From: Orobanche coerulescens
Taxonomy: Eukaryota > Streptophyta > Magnoliopsida > Lamiales > Orobanchaceae
Reading direction: 5' to 3'
Assembly: GCA_033398695.1 (NCBI GenBank)
Contig: CM065816.1
Coordinates: forward strand, 130,111,358 to 130,175,357
Length of the DNA: 64,000 nucleotides
The notes beneath the pieces were generated by a model. It saw only the letters and a list, made by a program, of their open reading frames with translations. It ran no database searches and had not been told where the DNA came from. Both the position numbers and the translations under genes were made by a program. Of this stretch, positions 10,180-21,750 are shown piece after piece (the stretch's first letter is position 1; every line of letters begins with the position of its first letter).

Positions 10180-12334
10180 AGTAACACCCCAAGATATTCG
10201 GAGTATATTACAGCGCTGTGGACCCCTACATGGGACCCACCAGGCTACAACAAGAAAACTCCACTCGACTAACCATCTCGGTTAGCGAGGACACACATTT
10301 AAATAATATGTCATATAAAGATACGCCCGGAGCAACCGGCAAAATAAGCATCAACCGACAATGTAACAATTTAAAGTAATACAATACGGAGTTTGAAATG
10401 AAAAGCCTAAGTACTCGCGAGTACAATCTATAAGTTTATAACTGTGGGAACAACCATATCGAAGTGGACAAAAGAAATAAGAAGACCCAAATGCATATGT
10501 CAACGGCCCTGGCCAACATCCTCGTACTGTCCCAGTGCTCGCTCGTCCGGATGATCATAACCTGAAATCCATAACAAGAATTTCCCCACAACGGGTCCCA
10601 AAGGGGTTAGCAATTACGCTAGTACAAGTAATCAAGGCAAACCATTCGCTTACACATTTCATAGTACATGCACCAATATCATTTCAAAAACCAAAACCAG
10701 ACATGTCTTTTTCGGAAACAAACAGTCACAATTAATTTGCCTAGGATGGGGACGAAGGCACGAATCCCACTCGAGGCCTCTAAGGACCCTCCCGAGCTGG
10801 CCACATTCATAAAACAAATCAAGCACCACACGTCACCTAGGACCGGGACGAAGCCATGAATCCCACTCGAGGCCTCTAAGGACTCTCCCGAGCTGCCTAG
10901 CGAAACAAACTCATGAATCCAGGATGAAGCCATAGATTCCCTCCATGATCCCGTCGGACCCTCCCGAGGTGAGCAAATCACACACAATATACATTACTAT
11001 TTCACGTTAAGCATAAAGGTTTCCAAAAATACTTGCCTTGAATAATTGACGACGCAACGAATGGAAGGAAAAACACCGACGAACGCTAGGAACCAATGGA
11101 ACCGAACCTAACGATTCAAAGAACACAATCACAACCAACTCTAGACGAATACGGAAATGGAATATACCCGAAAACCCGCCTACGATTCATGTATATTCGT
11201 ATAGAATTAACAACGAGGGCGGACCACAACCAAACCCTCTCGATTCCGTAAAAACGACAAAATATACCATGAATCCATAGGAAAACTAATGATACTAACA
11301 AGATTAATCATATTCATCATGAATCCATCAACAAAACGGAATGAATCGGATGAAAATCCCAAAACACCCAAATTATCCAAAAGTAGGGTTCTAAGAGATT
11401 TACCTTGGATTAGGATGAAAGATTCGTGTTGATGTTGTTATAATACACCAAGAACTCAAGGAAGATGTTGGATGAGATGATTGGAGGAAAAAAAACGCCA
11501 AGAAGATCGCCCGGAATCGCCTAAGCCGCGGAGAGGAGGAAGAAATGAGAATTTGTGTTCATCTCGGTCAACTCCCTGGTTTATATAGCCAGGGAGTGTT
11601 AGCGCGCGCTAATCCTCAAGGTTAGCGTGCGCTAACGGACAAAACTACTGAGCCAACCGATTAGCGTCCCACCAAAGAGCCAAACTTCGGCTAGCATGCG
11701 CTACTCAAACGTAGTGTGCGCTAATAACCTCTCGGTAGCGCGCTATCAACCAATAGCGTCGCTACCGGACATCGGCCGAGTCCAAAAGTAACCGCCCACT
11801 ACTCACTCCGACCTGCTAGCGTGCGCTACCCGGCACTGACCGATTTCGCAGTAAACCTGTCCAAGATCTTGGACACTCACGCTAGCGCACGCTACGGTAT
11901 CTCGGCGTGCGCTAGCCTCCCGACATTAGCGTGCGCTAGTCTACGTAGCATACGCTAATACGCCCGATCTGTATAATGGAAATAAGACCGCCACTCCTGT
12001 GGCTTGCTCTCTAGCGCTATTTAAGCGATCGTAGCGTGCGCTACTAAGGGACATCTAGCGTGCGCTATGCAGAAAAGATAGCGTGCGCTAGGTACGAAAT
12101 ATAAACGGTCCAAAACACAGGAATATGAACGAAACATCAAACGGAACATCTCAAAACGTATCATAACGTAGAATGGATCCACGGCAACCCCGAAACGGTG
12201 GTTCCGCACAACAATAACGAGAATCAGATCAACAGGTGACTGAAAAGATACACTGAAAGATACACGAGGGTCACTAAGACCGAGAAATACATCGAAAATA
12301 AAAATACAAGGGAAAGAAAAATGCGGATATTACA
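10180..12334 (-). repeat. Gypsy I 5' LTR
   Basis: This 2155-bp LTR is the partner of 3094-5262, with target duplication GATAT at 12335-12339. Most of its length is nearly identical to the other LTR. The palindrome array (11599-12092) is far more diverged, with many one- to four-base losses. Confidence 0.93.
11599..12092. promoter_or_regulatory. U3 palindrome array, gypsy I 5' LTR
   Basis: Same position and motif as 4512-5020, with about a dozen recognisable TAGCGTGCGCTA-type sites, several eroded. The minus-strand TATA box is at 11580-11588, directly downstream in element sense. Confidence 0.68.
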
Positions 12335-13988
12335 GATATACCACGGTGAAGTACTAAATACTGTTATTCCGTATGATCACGGACAATTCAGTGGTAACGA
12401 TGGGTTCACCAATCCAAAGAGGAGGTTGATTGATGATGTGTTTGGCTATTCCGAGACGTCTGTACCAACTGAGCCAATCCCACGACCCCGTAGACCGATA
12501 CCTTGCAATACTGCTGGGCTTGACAGGTACAACAAGCTAATTCAACTCCAATAGACCCCTCTATACCCAGGGTGTAACATGACTGTTCTTGATTGTGTCA
12601 TGGAAATGATGAGATTAAAGGTGGAAAACAGATCATCCATCAAGTCTGTGGATGATTACTTGGAGCTTACGAGTAATATGCTTCCACAGGGTCATCGTCT
12701 TCCTAACACATATACCAAAATGAGACAAATTTTGAAAGATCTTGGTCTTTCCTACATTAAGATCCACGTCTGCATGTATGATTGTGTTCTATTCTGGGGG
12801 CATCCTAATGAAGACCTCACAAGATGTCCTGTATGTGATACAGAGAGATATAGGATCACTCCTTCTGAAAAAGAGAAACTGATGAAGGTACTTTGGTATT
12901 TTCCACTGAAGGACAGGTTGGAACGGCTTTTTATGTCTCCTCACACGGCAAAAGCAATGAGATGGCACGCCGAGCCGCGCACTCATGACAGAGATACTAT
13001 GATACACCCTTCGGATGGAGAGGCGTGGAAGCATATAGATAGGGAGTATCCAAATTTTTCTTCAGATATCTGAAATGTGAGGCTCGGGATTGCATCTGAT
13101 GGTTTCAACCCTTTTGCTAACATGAGTCTTTCATATACCATATGGCCTGTTGTAGTGATTCCTTACAATCTTCCTCCGTAGATGTGTATACGGAAGGAGT
13201 ATAATATGTTGACTTGTTAGTCCCGGGGCCGGGATATCCGGGAAAGTGTATCGATGTGTATATGAGACCTTTGATAGAGGAGCTGAAATTGTTGTGGGAG
13301 CAAGGTCATACCACGTACGACAGTTATTCGTCCGAGACGTTCTACTTGCACGCCATGTGTATCGTCACTATTAGTGATTTTCCTGCATATGGAATGTTGT
13401 CTGGATCTGTTATTAGCAGATATAGAGGTTGTCCAGTGTGTTTGAATGCAGATTGTGCTAGGGACCACTGTAGGAAAGTTATCCGAATGCGTAATCGGAT
13501 ATGGCTTGATAGGGAACATGAGTGGCGTATGGATGCTGCAGCATTTGATGGCACTGTAGAAATGGCACATGAAAATGAAAGTGGCGTATGAAAGTGATCC
13601 TTTTGTATTTGCAACATCAGCAAAGTCGGTGTATTATTTGGATGACTTGGTGAAGAAAGGCACATGGAAGATAAAGAACATTGTGATAATGAGGAATATT
13701 TATAGTGCTGCTACACTGGGAGAAACAACAGGTACTGATGACGATGATGCGTATCAAGAGCCAAATGCAGCAAATATTCCACCATCAACGACAATTACGA
13801 TGAATAATATTCCTGAAGGACGAGTCGTCCGACTCCGTGGTGATGCTCGCGGGTACGTTGGCGTTGATACAGACGAATTACTTGAAAATTCTGATGACGA
13901 TAATGTGGACAACTTGAGACATATGTTGCCGGATATCAACTCGGATAATGAGACAGACTGTAGTGATGACTCAGACTATGAGCCATAA
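12335..13988 (+). pseudogene. TNP2-like transposase, remainder, with internal deletion
   Basis: This continues the transposase from 3093. The first part carries the HGE block and then the LELTSNMLPQGHRLP and IHVCMYDCVLFW regions of the TNP2 family. Next comes part of the catalytic Transposase_21 domain (ASDGFNPF, then VPGPGYPGKCIDVYM and ISDFPAYGMLSG). Stops lie at about 12552 and 13071, with a frame change near 13200. From about 13569 the sequence jumps to the end of the family's C-terminal domain (YESDPFVFATSAKSVYYLDD, then an acidic tail to the stop at 13986). The distal half of Transposase_21 and the middle C-terminal domains are therefore missing. It is not expected to encode active transposase. 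Confidence 0.85.
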
Positions 13989-14118
13989 ATTTATTAGATG
14001 TTTATTTTCATACGTTATATATAATGATTGTTTTTTCTTATTTGGAAACAAAAAAATAGTAATAATAATAATCAAAACATGAACATAATATTAATAATAA
14101 TAATTAAAAAAATCGAGG
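13989..14118. other. Short AT-rich spacer after TNP2
   Basis: This is the AT-rich 3' flank of the transposase gene with (AAT)n-like runs. No gene is seen in it. Confidence 0.5.
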
Positions 14119-14379
14119 GGTTTAGCCGATGGCTTTGGTGGAAGTCGTCGGCTAAACCCCTTTCGGAAAAAAAATTAGGGTTTAGCCGACGACTTCCACC
14201 AAAGTCGTCGACTAAACCTTTAAATATTGGACCACGATCCGGAGGGCTGGGACCGCGGTCTGGATGATTTGGGGGGGCGCTGTCACACGGTCTGGATCTA
14301 GGACCACGGTCTGGATGAATTGGAGTTATTTTTTTTAAAAACTTTAGCTGACGACTTAGATCTTGTCGTCGGCTAAACC
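14119..14379. repeat. Internal copy of the CACTA-1 subterminal array
   Basis: The TTTAGCCGACGAC / GTCGTCGGCTAAA pairs seen at both ends recur here between the two genes: two hairpin pairs at 14119-14215 and one at 14341-14379. Between them are three copies of a GGACCACGGTCTGGAT unit. A C-rich leader follows, as it does after the 5' array. Either the second gene has its own array-linked promoter, or an end of a second, related CACTA element was joined here. Confidence 0.75.
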
Positions 14380-15017
14380 TCACAATATTTATACATTCTT
14401 TCTTCTTTCTTTTCTTCCTTTTCTCTTCCCCCAAACCCAGCCCCAGACCCCAAACCCCAGCCCCCGTCACCCAACTGCCAAAACACCGCCGCCCGCCTGA
14501 CCGGCCGCCGTCCGACAGCCCCCATCCCGCCGCTCGCCCGACGCCCTCCGCCCGCCGTCCGACCGCCGCCTGACTGCCGCAGAAATACAGGTAACCCTTT
14601 TCATTTTTTTTGTTTTTGTTTTGTTTGATGAATTTATTGTATTTGTTTGATGAATTTATTTAGATTATTTGATGAATTTAGTATCTTCCATATTTTATGT
14701 TTAATTTAGTTTTCATCAATTATTAGTTGTGAATTGATGAAATATTTGATGAATTTGGGAATTGGATAAAATATGATGAAATATGATGAATTTTTTGATG
14801 AATTAGGTAAATTGTTTGAAGAGTTGTGAATTGATGAAATATTTGATGAATTTGTTTGAGGGGGAAGGGATTGTATAGCCGGCGTTAATCGAAAGATTAA
14901 CGTGGTATGGCATTGATAATTACTGTTGTGTGATTGTTAATTTACTGTGGAAATTCTGTCGAATTTTTGAATATCTGTACGTTTCTTTAATTTTGTTGTA
15001 TGCGCATTATTTGAAGA
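14380..15017 (+). other. Leader of the second CACTA-1 gene
   Basis: A strongly C-rich leader (14400-14585, with repeated CCGCC) ends in a probable splice donor CAG-GTAACC at about 14590. An AT-rich tract with repeated TTGATGAATTT follows and runs to the start codon at 15018. No coding region is seen. Confidence 0.45.
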
Positions 15018-17095
15018 TGGATAAAATAAAGAAAGTGTTGGGGAAGAAGTCGACAAAGTCGACCACTCCCGATTCGGGGGGAGTTCGGCAGCCTCTAGTA
15101 GGGCGGATCACGCTACTCAGTACATATCTCGAGTAGCCCTCGTGCCCGCTAGATACTAGAATCTAACGGCATGAACGCTAATGATTTTGAGAATGCTGCA
15201 CTAGCGCGACGTTTATCCTTTCAGACACGACGATCGACCCCCTCGTAGATGGAGACTCGTATGCATCCCATCCACCGACCCACGTCTAGCCCTCATATAT
15301 CAGGAGATGTACGGAGTTCCTCGTCGGCGGTGCCCCACGGTCCACCGCCGAGTCTATTCATGCCTTCGATGGTTCCCACTATTCTAGAGGTCGATGATAT
15401 GGGAGTCCGACTTCCCGTTCGATTGATTAGCCCTGAGGAGGCGTACGTCTACAAGTCTTGTCCAGAAAACATGCGTTGGCGGAGTTGTCGGGTTTCAAAG
15501 ACGAAATTATACGAGGAGATAGAGAGGGAGAAGGATAAGGGGAAAAATGTAGTCGAGAAGGAGAAGAAAAAGAAAAAGACTCGTGGCCCGGCAAAGGGTC
15601 TGGCGCTCGACTCGTACGTCAGTACGCATGGCCGTTACGAGATTCCTATAGACAGACACGAACGTCCGGTGATGTCTTCTGACGCTACAGCGTCATATAG
15701 TCGTAATGTGGGCTTTGTCATTCGGGACAGAGTCCCCGTTCTGTGACCCGAGTGGGGGGACGTGCCAGAGTGCGTGAAGGATGCTGTGAACAATGCTATG
15801 TCGATATTATTAAATATTTAATAAGTGTTTTTCAATCAACACGTAGTTCTTCGAAATGCAATATGTGATGTTTTTAAATTATTGCGTATTTATGTTGTTC
15901 ATATGTGTGGTTTGTCATTCCCGACTCTCTACTACGTACTTGGTGTGATGAGGTGCAGTCTACCAAGTAAGTCATTTTAATTTATTTTGTATCAACATTG
16001 TTTGCGTAATTTTTTTTTCCGAATAATATATGTTGTGCAACATGTGTTATAGGTACAAATCTTGGAAAAATGAGATGTACATGTTCCGGACAGCCTGGGG
16101 TGATACCCGAGAGGCTACCCCAGAAGAATTCAAGTTCCGGGAGTATGAGTGGAAGTGGCTACGCGCCCATTTTCACGACTCGGAGTTCATGGTATGAAAT
16201 TATTTTTAATATATGTCATTTTTTAATTTTTTGTAAAATCTTGTAATTCTTGCAATATTTTTTTGAAGGCGACTAGCTCGACTAACACGACCAATCGTGC
16301 TGGTCTGACTGACCATCACAGTCTGGGTCGCGATCGTTAGCGAGAGTTTCGCACAAGGCCATTTCTTCTGATTCGGTGGACGCATTTACCTACGTGACTC
16401 AGAAAGCATATCCGAACCGTCCCGAAGAGCATGTAAGTCTTTTTTTATTTTATATTGGTAATAAACTAAATGCCTTTGTATCATACTTTTATTGATATTG
16501 AAATATTTATTGTCATATAACTTAGGAGCGTGTACGGGAGGAGTCTCAGAGGATGCTTGCTAAGATTACTCGGGAGCAGTATCCGGAGTTAGTGGATACC
16601 GACCTCGATTCCCCCATTGGACAGATCGATCAGGTCGATCTTTATGTTCGCGCTAGGGTGTGGGGTACCGTCTACCCTCCTAGAGGTACCGCACTAAGAT
16701 GATGGGAGCCGAGGGTCACAGCCTATTGAAATATACCCCTGGCTTCCAGCGCCCTCGCGGACGGGATGTACGGACTGCCTATCTCGAGGAGCAGTTGAGG
16801 ACGGAGAGGGAGCTCCGAGTTGAGAATGAAAGGAGGACTCAGACGCAGTTACGTGAGAGCGAGCAGAGGACTGAGATGCGGTTAGAGAGTTTCCAGAGGC
16901 AGCAGCAGGCCATGATGGACTATATGATGACGCTGACTCAGACCATTACACAGGCTTAACTGCAGACACCTGCTCCAACGCCTTCTGTCTTCGGTCGGAC
17001 CCCATTTTCACAGCCTCATGACGAGGATCTAGGGGATGGTGGTAATCCTTCTACTTCTACGTTTGGACATTTAGATGATTTTGGTAGTGGATTGT
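15018..17095 (+). pseudogene. Second CACTA-1 gene, TnpA-like / plant transposase (Ptta-En-Spm) family
   Basis: This is a multi-exon unit on the plus strand. The first part encodes a basic K-rich segment and then TRGPAKGLAL and SRNVGFVIRDRVPVL blocks, which match the start of the plant transposase (Ptta/En/Spm) domain family. Further blocks lie at about 16050-16194 (KYKSWKNEMYMF then PEEFKFREYEWKWL) and 16268-16690. The last, 16699-16959, is a charged, probably coiled-coil region (repeated ERELR / EQRTEMRL) ending in Gln-rich sequence. AT-rich intervals with GT and AG borders separate the blocks and look like introns. A stop at about 15154 and frame changes between blocks suggest decay. Such proteins bind subterminal repeats and help TNP2. 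The exact exon borders are my inference. Confidence 0.65.
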
Positions 17096-17356
17096 AAAAC
17101 ATTTTTATTATATTGCTGTTGATAGGATTTTGGTGGTGGATTGTAGTTGTGTTGTTGTAGTACTCTTGTATATTTATATTTGTGTTAGAATTATGTAAGT
17201 GATTTTGTTGATGCTACTAGTTGGGCATATTATTGATGGTATTGTTGAATGTGTTGTGTGTTGATTGTTGTTGATAATGGGAGCTGGTGTATAAAAATTG
17301 CAGGTGCAAAAAAACAGGTTTTGGGATCCCAAAATATGAATTTTTTTGTTATATTA

Positions 17357-17740
17357 GGTTTTAGCCGACGACATTTACAACAGTCGTCGGCTAAAGTATA
17401 TCATTTTAAAAAAAATGTTTTAGCCGACGACTATTGGTAAATGTCGTCGGCTAAAGCATATTAGTTTTATTTTTAAAATAAATTTAGACGACGACTGTTC
17501 TAAAGGTCGTCGGCTAAAGATTCAAGGTTTAGCAGACAACACTTAGCAATCGTCGGCTAAACTTTTGCCGACGGCCAATTGTCGTCGGCTAAACTTTAAG
17601 GTTTATCCGACGACTACAAAAAAATTATCGGCTAAACCTTGGCCGACGAATATTGGCCGACGGTTTTTTAGCCGACGACTGGGGGGATTAGCCGACAACA
17701 TTGACCTTTAGCCGACGACCTTATGTCGTCGGCTAAACCC
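17357..17740. repeat. CACTA-1 3' subterminal repeat array
   Basis: About a dozen copies of TTTAGCCGACGAC and its complement occur in both orientations, running up to the degenerate terminus at 17749-17755. This mirrors 2175-2403. Confidence 0.85.
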
Positions 17741-17755
17741 CCGATATTGGTGGTG

Positions 17756-18074
17756 TGTGCGCCGCATAAGCATAATTGCCAGAAATTTAGCGAGCTTACT
17801 TTATGATTTAGGGAGTTCATCGAACCGGCTCATCTTGACTTGTCTAGTCGGTTCGACTTGTAAACCGACTCGACTCAAATCGCAAATCGAGTCGAATTGG
17901 TTCGTAAAACTGATTTAGCTCGACATGCGAGTAGTCCATCAACTTCAGCGAGTCGACTCAAACGGATTCTATATAATATATATAACTTTTCAATAGCCTC
18001 AGCTTTTACACAGGGATTTAAACGGTCAAAGTTCAACTTACTAACCCTAAAATTAATCAACTACAATATATATA
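17756..18074. other. Spacer with no recognised gene
   Basis: Only short frames occur. The stretch 17830-17970 is rich in GAGTCGA / TCGACTC words. Nothing here can be assigned. Confidence 0.5.
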
Positions 18075-18089
18075 GTAGTGAAGTGAATG

Positions 18090-18127
<38 letters not shown>

Positions 18128-18142
18128 CATTCGCTTCACTAC
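18075..18142. repeat. Long hairpin with (AT)n loop
   Basis: A 22-bp arm at 18075-18096 (GTAGTGAAGTGAATGCTGAT...) pairs with 18121-18142, with one mismatch, across a pure AT dinucleotide run. It could be a MITE remnant or a microsatellite-driven palindrome. Confidence 0.8.
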
Positions 18143-18508
18143 TGATGTCTTAAGTCCTTCAAGAATTAAATCAATCAGACACATTCTTGCGCAGCCATTT
18201 ATGATGCCTTGTACTGTGCATCTGTTGTCGATAGTGCCACTGTAGGTTATCTATTGCTACACCATGAATCCGGTCCTGTCCGAAGACTGAATACGTAATC
18301 AGTAGGTGACTTTCTCCATATCAAGATCTCTAGCATAGTTAGCATAAAAATGTCCTGCGTTTTCTTTTTCTTTTTTTTTTGTATATGATACCATGCTCAA
18401 TCGTACCTTTCATATATCTTAGAGTTAGCTTTGCTTCTTCCAGATATGGTTCTTTAGATTTTGCATGAAGCTTACCAAGCCTACTGCGTGTGATAGATCT
18501 GGCCTCAT
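18143..18508 (-). pseudogene. Old copia element remnant, RNase H region
   Basis: Read on the minus strand, 18430-18508 gives an RPDLSHAVGLVS-like block. The part down to about 18150 gives degenerate RNase H text resembling Y-A-x-x-A-x-D-L-D through a C-V-x-L-I-L-E-G-L end. Several frameshifts are present. The reading continues at 22747-22806 and then at 31057-31150, so these three pieces are one older copia element broken by two later insertions. Confidence 0.65.
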
Positions 18509-18513
18509 CAGTG

Positions 18514-19504
18514 TGTTGTTGCCCAAAATATTATCTGAAGATGAATATTGCTGGAATGGTCGAGCAACAGCAAATTGCGAGAGCACGTCCGTGGGGGTGT
18601 GAATAGCACATGATTTGCCGGGTTTGTTAGGCCCGGGCTTGAATGCTCTCGTGAGATGTTATTAATAAGAATACGTTTGAGTACAAATATTAATGTAAGG
18701 ATGTGAATACAATGAGTGTAAAAGATCCTAGTTATCTAGCTCTTGAGCGAAGCTTTGTGTGTTCTTGTTCTCGTTTCTGCCGACTGTCTTAGGATAAAGA
18801 GGTTCCGAGAGTGAGAGATGAACAGAGATCCGAAGTGTATAGCTTTTGCTAAGAGAGTGAAAGCCAAGTTATATGAAAAGCCCGAGAGAGAGTGTAGCGA
18901 GAAAGCAGCCTCTTTTTTGTGTGCAGAAGAGCCGAGAACTGTCCAAGTACTGGATGCCTTCTATTTATAGGAGCAGGGATGCCTTTTGTCCTGACGGGCG
19001 ATCGCCTTTCTTGTAATATAATAAAGGGGCGATCATCTTGCAGCACGTGGGTTGGTGGCTTTAAAGTCCGCGACATGGGTTGGCTGCCAGCTGTGCGGAC
19101 CAATGAGAAGTTTGCACGCGTCCTGAGTCGCTGTCCCGGGCGATCCCACTTTGCACCTTTCGGCGGGTCTGTCGGTAGGTGAGTGGATGCTGATAGGCTG
19201 TGGTCAACGATCCATGTTCTGCGGCGCCTTTCCCGGATCTGCACGTGGGTCTTTGTCCTGAGCTTCGGCCTTCGCTGACTAGACGGATGCTAGACTCGCG
19301 TGGCATGAGGCGGTCGTCATTGGCCGGGCACCAGGGTCGATCGCTTGGTGCCAAGGGACGATCGCCTTCGATGTCGATCGCTCGGCACTGGGTCTTGACC
19401 TGGGTTCTTCAGTCGGCCAATCTGCCTTGGTCTATTTGGCTCTGGCTCGGTCGCCCGGTCTCTAAGGCGATCGCCTATTGAGACATATAAATCTCGACAC
19501 AAAA
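18514..19504 (-). repeat. Gag-only element 3' LTR
   Basis: This matches 21751-22741 closely. It contains a TATA-type box (minus-strand CCTATAAATAG, about 18961-18971). Directly upstream of that in element sense are repeated GGCGATCGCC-type palindromes (18997-19475). Confidence 0.9.
18997..19475. promoter_or_regulatory. U3 palindrome cluster (GGCGATCGCC type)
   Basis: About eight sites share the core CGATCG, or one change from it, within GGCGATCGCC. They begin about 25 bases upstream of the TATA box at 18961-18971. The partner LTR has the same cluster at 22233-22712, and the solo LTR has it near 27880-28390. Confidence 0.6.
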
Positions 19505-19505
19505 A

Positions 19506-19517
19506 TTGCCCCCCAGC
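19506..19517 (-). other. Gag-only element polypurine tract
   Basis: The minus strand reads GCTGGGGGGCAA just before the 3' LTR. Confidence 0.7.
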
Positions 19518-20396
19518 TTGCTCCGATGTTGAAGACATGGGGTGAGGTGGCTCTTGCTGGCGATCGCTGAGGATAAGGACGGGCGATCCGCAGAGCGGAC
19601 TTTGGTTTTGGACTTGGGCGATCTGTTCGATTGGCGAGCTATCTTCGGTCTTGTACCTGCAATTTTCAAATTTGGACGATCCCTCGTAGAAAGCTGATCG
19701 TTTCGTCATTGAGGAACTGTGCACAGTCGCGGAGTTCGATGGACCGACTCCATGACCGTGTCTTATGCGCGAGCGACATTGTCTGTCTCGTGACTCATTT
19801 TATTGTGAGGGTCCTCCGTTAGGCTGCGCCTCGCCTCGTATTTAAACGAAGGGCGTGCGGTCTTGGTCTGGAGGAGTCCTTGCGCGGGGCGTCGTCGGAT
19901 TAATCGATTCCACGTCCACGGCTTGTTAGCTCTTTTCTACCTCGGATCGTCATGTTAGATGGCAATCCTCGACGGTATATGTTGAGACGGGGATAGGGAC
20001 GCGTCGCATTGTTCGGGCTCACCAAGTTGAATGATGAACCTTTGAGGGCGGGCGAGCGTGTCCACTGATTTATTTGGAGAGTCCTTCGGCTACGCCCGCC
20101 TCGTATTTAAACGAAGGGCGAGCGATCTCAGCCCAAAGGAACCTTGCATGGCCGAAGCAGTCGGTTCCATCGACTACCAGGACCATGGCTGCACTCTTCT
20201 ACCTCAGATCGTCATGTAGATGACGACCTTCGACGGTGTACGTTGTGCGGGAGAGGCGATCTCGTGCCTTAGTCCATCACGTTAGATGGTGAACTGTAGA
20301 CGGCGAGCGAGTCCTCCAGTTTTAGGGTGATTTTGATTGATAATGGCGATCGGGCTGGAAGACTGGTGATCGTCGTTCGGCTGCCGATCGCATTAT
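19518..20396 (-). other. Non-coding interior of the gag-only element
   Basis: This GC-rich region between gag and the polypurine tract has no open frame resembling pol. Two partial direct repeats recur: a block containing ATTTAAACGAAGGGCG at about 19840 and 20114, and one containing CGGATCGTCATG / CAGATCGTCATG at about 19943 and 20206. Confidence 0.6.
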
Positions 20397-21623
20397 TCAT
20401 AGGTTGAAAAGTAACCTTTGCCTGGCCAAGAAATCTGCGGCCTTGGCGCGGAAGATTGCGTAGGTCGGGGGGATGTCCTTCGTTAGGTGCCTGAACATAG
20501 GCGAAAGATCATCGAATCCCCCTAGGACCGAGTATAGGGCGATCTCGTCGCTCACAGGCTCGCCGTTGAGGATGATCTCATTCACCCGGTCGATGTAGTC
20601 TGAGTCGGACTCTTCTTCTCCTTGCCTGATCTGCATCATGCGATGGGGACCTTCCGGCCGAGCGACCTTGGCGGCGAAGTACGACGTGAAGTCGTTCGCC
20701 AGTTGATCAAAGGAACTGATGGATCGAGGTGGCAATGAGACGTACCATCTATGGGCCAGGTCGTCCAGCGTTAGCGGGAACATACGGCATCTGGTCACGT
20801 CTGATGCTCCGCACCCGGTCATGTAGATCTGGAACTTGCTCAGGTGAGTCTCGGGATCCGACCTCCCCTCGTACAATGGTGTTTTAGGAGGAGCGATCCT
20901 TTGCTGCACGGGGGCGAGCTCGATGTGGACCGCGAGTGGCTCGCTTGGCCCGGCGATCTTGCTAGAGGCGCCTGCCCCAGTTTCTAGGAGCGTCTTCATG
21001 TCGTCGAGCTGGCGTTGCATCGCAGCCATCGCTGTAGCTTGGTCGCTCGTGGTTCGGCTTTCGGAGCGGGAGCCAAGGCGATCATGTACCGATCTCCTGA
21101 CTCCGCGGTCACCGATCTCGGTTCTTTGGCGAGGGGGAACCAGATGGTTGGCCTGCCTTCTGGGAGTTGGGTACGCCGAACTCCTGGTGACGGACTCGGG
21201 CTCCGTCGTCTCGTGGCTGGGGCCAAACTGCCCCCGTCGCCAAGATGGGTCGCTTCCTAGGCGGCTGAAAACGGAGGTGTCCGGCCTCGCGGACGCCTTT
21301 TCTTGTGAATCGGGGCCACCTGGCGATCGCTCGGCCAGTAACCCCTTGAACTTCCGTTTCCTCACGCGGCGGATGGCCGAGGGCGTTATAGCGAGCGCGT
21401 CGAATGCTCTCCGTCGCTCCTGTAGGATGGCCATGGCCTCTTCAATCTATTCCGCGGTTTGGTACTGATCGAGCGAGAGGCTTGGTCCGTCCCTCGGGGG
21501 CGGGATCGAGAGTCTCGGGTCGCCGCGGCTCCCCTCCGCCATAGGTCGGGGCTCGGATTGAATCGGAATGAGGCGTCCGGCGGATCGGCCAGCGGCTTTC
21601 TTCGATGTGGAGGCAGAAGTCAT
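20397..21623 (-). pseudogene. Gag of the gag-only element
   Basis: The start at 21623 lies about 110 bases inside the primer-binding site. Residues 1-58 lead to an in-frame TAG at 21447, after which the same frame runs 340 more codons to the stop at 20397. An Arg/Ser-rich N-terminal half precedes the gag domain (PLYEGRSDPETHL through the YIDRVNEIIL and AADFLARQRL region), the form seen in Tat-lineage and TR-GAG elements. No zinc knuckle is present. The single stop is again TAG. The long remainder without indels suggests recent selection or recent insertion. Confidence 0.85.
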
Positions 21624-21730
21624 GATTCTCAAAGCTTTTCTCTGAAGAACAGTGAGTGTTTCTTCAGGTATATGCCCCGGAGAATAGTGAGTGTTCTTCG
21701 AGACGGTAGGAATAAAAATTGAGGGTAGAT

Positions 21731-21748
21731 GCCCTCCTTCTAGCGCCA
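21731..21748 (-). other. Gag-only element primer-binding site
   Basis: The minus strand reads TGGCGCTAGAAGGAGGGC, two bases from the LTR. This is a plant gypsy site type beginning TGGCGC, different from the initiator tRNA-Met type of gypsy I and II. Confidence 0.7.
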
Positions 21749-21750
21749 AT

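Larger units (their letters stand above)
3094..12334 (-). mobile_element. Gypsy I: full-length Ty3/gypsy chromovirus (Tekay-like)
   Basis: Two LTRs (3094-5262 and 10180-12334) flank a gag-pol region on the minus strand. The 5-bp target duplication GATAT is present on both sides (3089-3093 and 12335-12339). The primer-binding site lies next to the right LTR and the polypurine tract next to the left LTR, so the element is transcribed right to left. Domain order is gag, two zinc knuckles, protease, RT, RNase H, integrase, and a chromodomain-like C-terminus. That order and the C-terminal W-x(6)-E-x-T-W-E pattern fit the Tekay/Del group of chromoviruses. The coding region carries several in-frame stops. 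It is inserted inside the CACTA-1 transposase gene. Confidence 0.93.
2158..17755 (+). mobile_element. CACTA-1, En/Spm-type DNA transposon with nested gypsy I
   Basis: The termini are degenerate CACTA ends: AGTTACCAAAATAAGGG at the left, and at the right a sequence whose reverse complement starts CACCACCAATATC. Both run directly into arrays of TTTAGCCGACGAC and its reverse complement, the usual subterminal repeats of this superfamily. Inside lie a TNP2-like transposase gene (2871-3088 continued at 12335-13988) and a second gene unit (15018-17095), both on the plus strand. About 9.2 kb of the length is the later gypsy I insertion. No clear 3-bp target duplication is visible at the ends, so the element is old or the ends are off by a few bases. 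Internal deletions in TNP2 make it non-autonomous. Confidence 0.85.

Noticed and set aside
18509..18513. Same target duplication CAGTG for the gag-only element and for gypsy II
   Set aside because: Two five-base sites can agree by chance and the wider flanks are unrelated.
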